Assembly: GCF_030819275.1 (NCBI RefSeq) | Contig: NZ_JAUTBL010000002.1 | Span: 2,420,501 to 2,484,500, forward strand | Direction: 5' to 3' | Origin: Agrobacterium larrymoorei | GTDB lineage: Bacteria; Pseudomonadota; Alphaproteobacteria; Rhizobiales; Rhizobiaceae | DNA: 64,000 bases | Shown: piece by piece, positions 61,491-64,000 of the stretch | How the letters are laid out: every line of letters begins with the position of its first letter | How positions within the stretch are numbered: the stretch's first letter is position 1 | Program-made: the position numbers and the translations under genes | The notes under the pieces: model-generated | What the model saw: the letters and a program-made list of their open reading frames with translations, nothing else | Told to the model about the DNA's origin: nothing | The model's database searches: none

Positions 61491-63449
61491 ATGCCAAACC
61501 AAGCCGCTTTCCCCCAAGGTGCAGTTCCCTCAACCGCAGGCACCGAGTTCTCCGTCTACTCCCAGCACGCCACCAAGCTCGAACTCTGCCTCTACGACGC
61601 AACCGGCAACACCGAAACCGCCCGCCTCCTCATGCAACGGGGCGAAGACGGCATCCACCGTCTCACCGTCCCACAGGCCACAATCGGCACCCGCTACGGC
61701 TACCGCGCCCACGGCACCTATACGCCGGATCAGGGCCTCTGGTTCGACCCGGCCAAGCTGCTGCTCGATCCTTACGCGACCACGATCGATCGTCCGTTCC
61801 AGAACCACAAAAGCCTCTTCACCTTCGGCGAAGACACCGCCACCGTCATGCCCAAGGCGGTCGTCTCCAACGACACGCCCGTCACGCCGGAACCGCCCCG
61901 CTTCACCCGCACCGGCCTCATCTACGAAGTCGCGGTCAAGCCCTTCACCATGCTGCATCCAGAGGTGCCGGAAGCGATCCGTGGCACGGTCGCAGCACTT
62001 GCCCATCCCGCCATCATTGCGCATCTGCAAAAGATCGGCGTCAGCGCCGTCGAACTCATGCCGATCACCGCCTGGATTGACGAGCGGCACCTACCGCCGC
62101 TCGGCCTCACCAATGGCTGGGGTTACAACCCCGTCGGCTTCATGGCGCTCGACCCACGGCTTTGCCCCGGCGGCATAGCGGAACTGCGTGATACGGTCGC
62201 CAAGCTGCACGAGGCAGGCATTGGCACCATCCTCGATCTCGTCTTCAACCATACCGGCGAGAGCGACCGCTTCGGCTCGACGCTGTCGCTGCGCGGGCTC
62301 GACAACCTGACCTATTATCGCCATCTGCCGAACGATCCCGGCACGCTGATCAACGACACCGGCACCGGCAACACGCTCGCCTGCGATCACCCACAGGTCC
62401 GCCATCTCGTCATCGAAACGCTCCGCCATTTCGTCATCCATGCGGGCATCGACGGCTTCCGCTTCGATCTCGCTCCCGTGCTTGGCCGCACGGCGCAGGG
62501 CTTCGATCCGCAAAGCGAAACCTTGCGCCAGATGCACGAGGACCCGCTTCTTGCCGATCGGATACTAATCGCCGAACCCTGGGATATCGGCCCCGGCGGC
62601 TACCAACTCGGCAACTTCCCCGCCTCCTTCCTTGAATGGAACGATCGCGCCCGCGACGATATCCGGCGTTATTGGCGAGGCGACGATCACACAATGGGGG
62701 CGCTTGCCGATGCGCTGGCCGGTTCCGCCCCGCTCTTTTCGCGCAATGGGCAAATGGAAACCCGCAGCGTTAACTTCATCGCCGCCCATGACGGCTTCAC
62801 GCTTTTCGATCTCGTCTCCCACGCCCACAAGCACAACGAGGCGAATGGCGAGGAGAACCGCGACGGCCACAACGACAACCACTCCTGGAACAACGGCGTC
62901 GAAGGCCTGACCGACGATGCCTCAGTCAACGCCGCCCGCGTCGCGGACATCAAGGCGCTGCTCGCCACCCTCTTCGTGACGCGCGGCACGGTGATGCTGA
63001 CGGCGGGTGATGAAGGCGGGCGCAGCCAGCGGGGCAACAACAATGCCTATGCCCAGGATAACGCGATCACCTGGGTGGATTGGGCAGCGCTCTCGCCGGA
63101 CCTGATTGATCACACTGCCTTTCTGGCGAAGCTTCGCCAGCGCTTCGCAGCCTTCAGCGAAAGCAGTTTCTTCTCGCCCGACAGCGGCGAGATCGAATGG
63201 CTGTCCCCCTTGGGCGACCCCATGCGCGATGAGGACTGGAACCGCGCCGATGCTACGACCTTCGCCATGGTGCTGAAGACGCTGGACAGAGAGACCGGCA
63301 AGACCGTGCGCCTCGCCACCCTCTTCAACCGCAGCCGCAGCGCCATCCCCTTCACCCTCAAGGGTGACGGCTGGAAGCCGCTCGGCGTTGATTTCGGCGT
63401 GCCCGCCTGGCTGCCGCCCCGCTCCGTCGTCTTCTATCTTGGTGATTGA
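61491..63449 (+). CDS. glgX: Glycogen debranching enzyme
   Basis: A 652-residue GH13 isoamylase-type enzyme that removes alpha-1,6 branches left by GlgP. It has an N-terminal carbohydrate-binding domain (AGTEFSVYSQHATKLELCLY), the barrel motifs LDLVFNHTGES and DGFRFDLAPVLGR (nucleophile Asp), the acid Glu in LIAEPWDIGPGGYQLGNFP, and NFIAAHDGFTLFDLVSHAHK. The NGEENRDGHNDNHSWNNGVE stretch is typical of GlgX. Intact and last in the glycogen cluster. Confidence 0.93.
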   Translation: MPNQAAFPQGAVPSTAGTEFSVYSQHATKLELCLYDATGNTETARLLMQRGEDGIHRLTVPQATIGTRYGYRAHGTYTPDQGLWFDPAKLLLDPYATTIDRPFQNHKSLFTFGEDTATVMPKAVVSNDTPVTPEPPRFTRTGLIYEVAVKPFTMLHPEVPEAIRGTVAALAHPAIIAHLQKIGVSAVELMPITAWIDERHLPPLGLTNGWGYNPVGFMALDPRLCPGGIAELRDTVAKLHEAGIGTILDLVFNHTGESDRFGSTLSLRGLDNLTYYRHLPNDPGTLINDTGTGNTLACDHPQVRHLVIETLRHFVIHAGIDGFRFDLAPVLGRTAQGFDPQSETLRQMHEDPLLADRILIAEPWDIGPGGYQLGNFPASFLEWNDRARDDIRRYWRGDDHTMGALADALAGSAPLFSRNGQMETRSVNFIAAHDGFTLFDLVSHAHKHNEANGEENRDGHNDNHSWNNGVEGLTDDASVNAARVADIKALLATLFVTRGTVMLTAGDEGGRSQRGNNNAYAQDNAITWVDWAALSPDLIDHTAFLAKLRQRFAAFSESSFFSPDSGEIEWLSPLGDPMRDEDWNRADATTFAMVLKTLDRETGKTVRLATLFNRSRSAIPFTLKGDGWKPLGVDFGVPAWLPPRSVVFYLGD

Positions 63450-63505
63450 TTGCCGCCTCAAGGCCGTCCTATAACGGAATTCGATTTTTAAAAGAAAGAG
63501 TTGCC

Positions 63506-63988
63506 GTGAAAGACGTATCGCTTGCTGAGGTAAAGGGTTTGGTCGGCACGGAAGTGGGCGTGTCGGACTGGATCACCGTCGACCAGGCCATGATCGATGC
63601 CTTTGCACGGGCAACGCTGGATGACCAGTTCATCCACACAGACCCGGAACGCGCCAAGGCCGAAAGCCCGTTCGGCGGCACGATTGCCCATGGCTTCCTG
63701 ACGCTCTCGCTGCTCTCTGCCATGAATTACAGTGCCCTGCCGAATATCCGCGAGCAGACCATGGGCATCAATTACGGCTTCGAGAAAATCACCTTCGTCT
63801 CGCCGGTCAAGAGCGGCGCGCGTGTGCGTGGGCGCTTCACCCTGGCCGAGGCCCGCTTTCGCGGCGGCGCCATGCTGATGATGACCTATGACGTGGCGGT
63901 CGAGATCGAAAACGAAAAGAAGCCTGCACTCACCGCCCGCTGGATCACCATCTCCCAGTTCGACCCGAAGGACAGGCCCGAAGACTGA
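63506..63988 (+). CDS. MaoC family (R)-hydratase-like protein
   Basis: A 160-residue hot-dog protein of the MaoC/NodN type. GTG 63506 (VKDVSLAEVKGLVGTEVGVS) is used because AAGAAAGAG precedes it; a reading from 63446 would overlap glgX. The hydratase motif is DDQFIHTDPERAKAESPFGG followed by TIAHGFLTLSLLS, giving the catalytic Asp and His. It probably hydrates enoyl-CoA or a related thioester. It is not functionally tied to glycogen. Confidence 0.85.
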   Translation: MKDVSLAEVKGLVGTEVGVSDWITVDQAMIDAFARATLDDQFIHTDPERAKAESPFGGTIAHGFLTLSLLSAMNYSALPNIREQTMGINYGFEKITFVSPVKSGARVRGRFTLAEARFRGGAMLMMTYDVAVEIENEKKPALTARWITISQFDPKDRPED

Positions 63989-64000
63989 GCAACGCGTTCA

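Overview
The window comes from an alphaproteobacterium of the Rhizobiaceae (Agrobacterium/Rhizobium type). This rests on the glgP-glgB-glgC-glgA-pgm-glgX order, an Omp25/31-type outer membrane protein, an SbmA/BacA-like transporter and intergenic palindromes typical of rhizobial chromosomes. All family assignments come from reading motifs in the translated sequence; no database search was run.

Layout. (1) 1-800: host DNA, with the first codons of a DUF2256 protein and a DedA membrane protein. (2) About 834-39600: one prophage, read mostly on the minus strand. From right to left it has a CI-like S24 repressor (38387) with operators, an early operon of small overlapping genes (38302 down to 34674, including a DnaA-domain-IV-like protein and a DUF1376 protein), terminase small and large subunits, portal, scaffold, Bbp17-type capsid and Bbp16-type cement, a T7-type tail (tubular A, nozzle, gp13-like, gp14-like), three or four large ejection proteins, a T7-type tail fibre, and a lysis module (holin, SAR-type endolysin, overlapping spanins). 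It looks like a temperate podovirus with a BPP-1-like head. No integrase or DNA polymerase is recognisable. (3) 39800-51730: host genes for an outer membrane barrel, a YciA-type thioesterase, an SbmA-like ABC protein, the transglutaminase / ATP-grasp-alpha-E / transglutaminase operon, and a TadG/vWA pilus protein. (4) 52056-63449: the glycogen operon glgP-glgB-glgC-glgA-pgm-glgX, then a MaoC-type hydratase.

Accessory cargo inside the prophage lies on the opposite strand to, or between, the phage genes. The main item is a run of five tandem paralogous secreted proteins (16377-20079) with a conserved cysteine pair and DPFAK-type C-terminal tails, inserted between the gp14-like gene and an ejection protein gene. 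Three of the five are preceded by a shared ~30-bp box. Other cargo is a family-2 glycosyltransferase with a 58-residue membrane protein (3180-4253), a small lipoprotein (13097) and a Fic protein with palindromic sites upstream (33160-34506).

The prophage shows partial decay. The lysis module is partly duplicated around the glycosyltransferase: one copy has an intact endolysin but a frameshifted holin start, the other an intact holin but only the first codons of the endolysin. The gp14-like gene carries a one-base frameshift. Chromosomal palindromic repeats have accumulated around the terminase genes.
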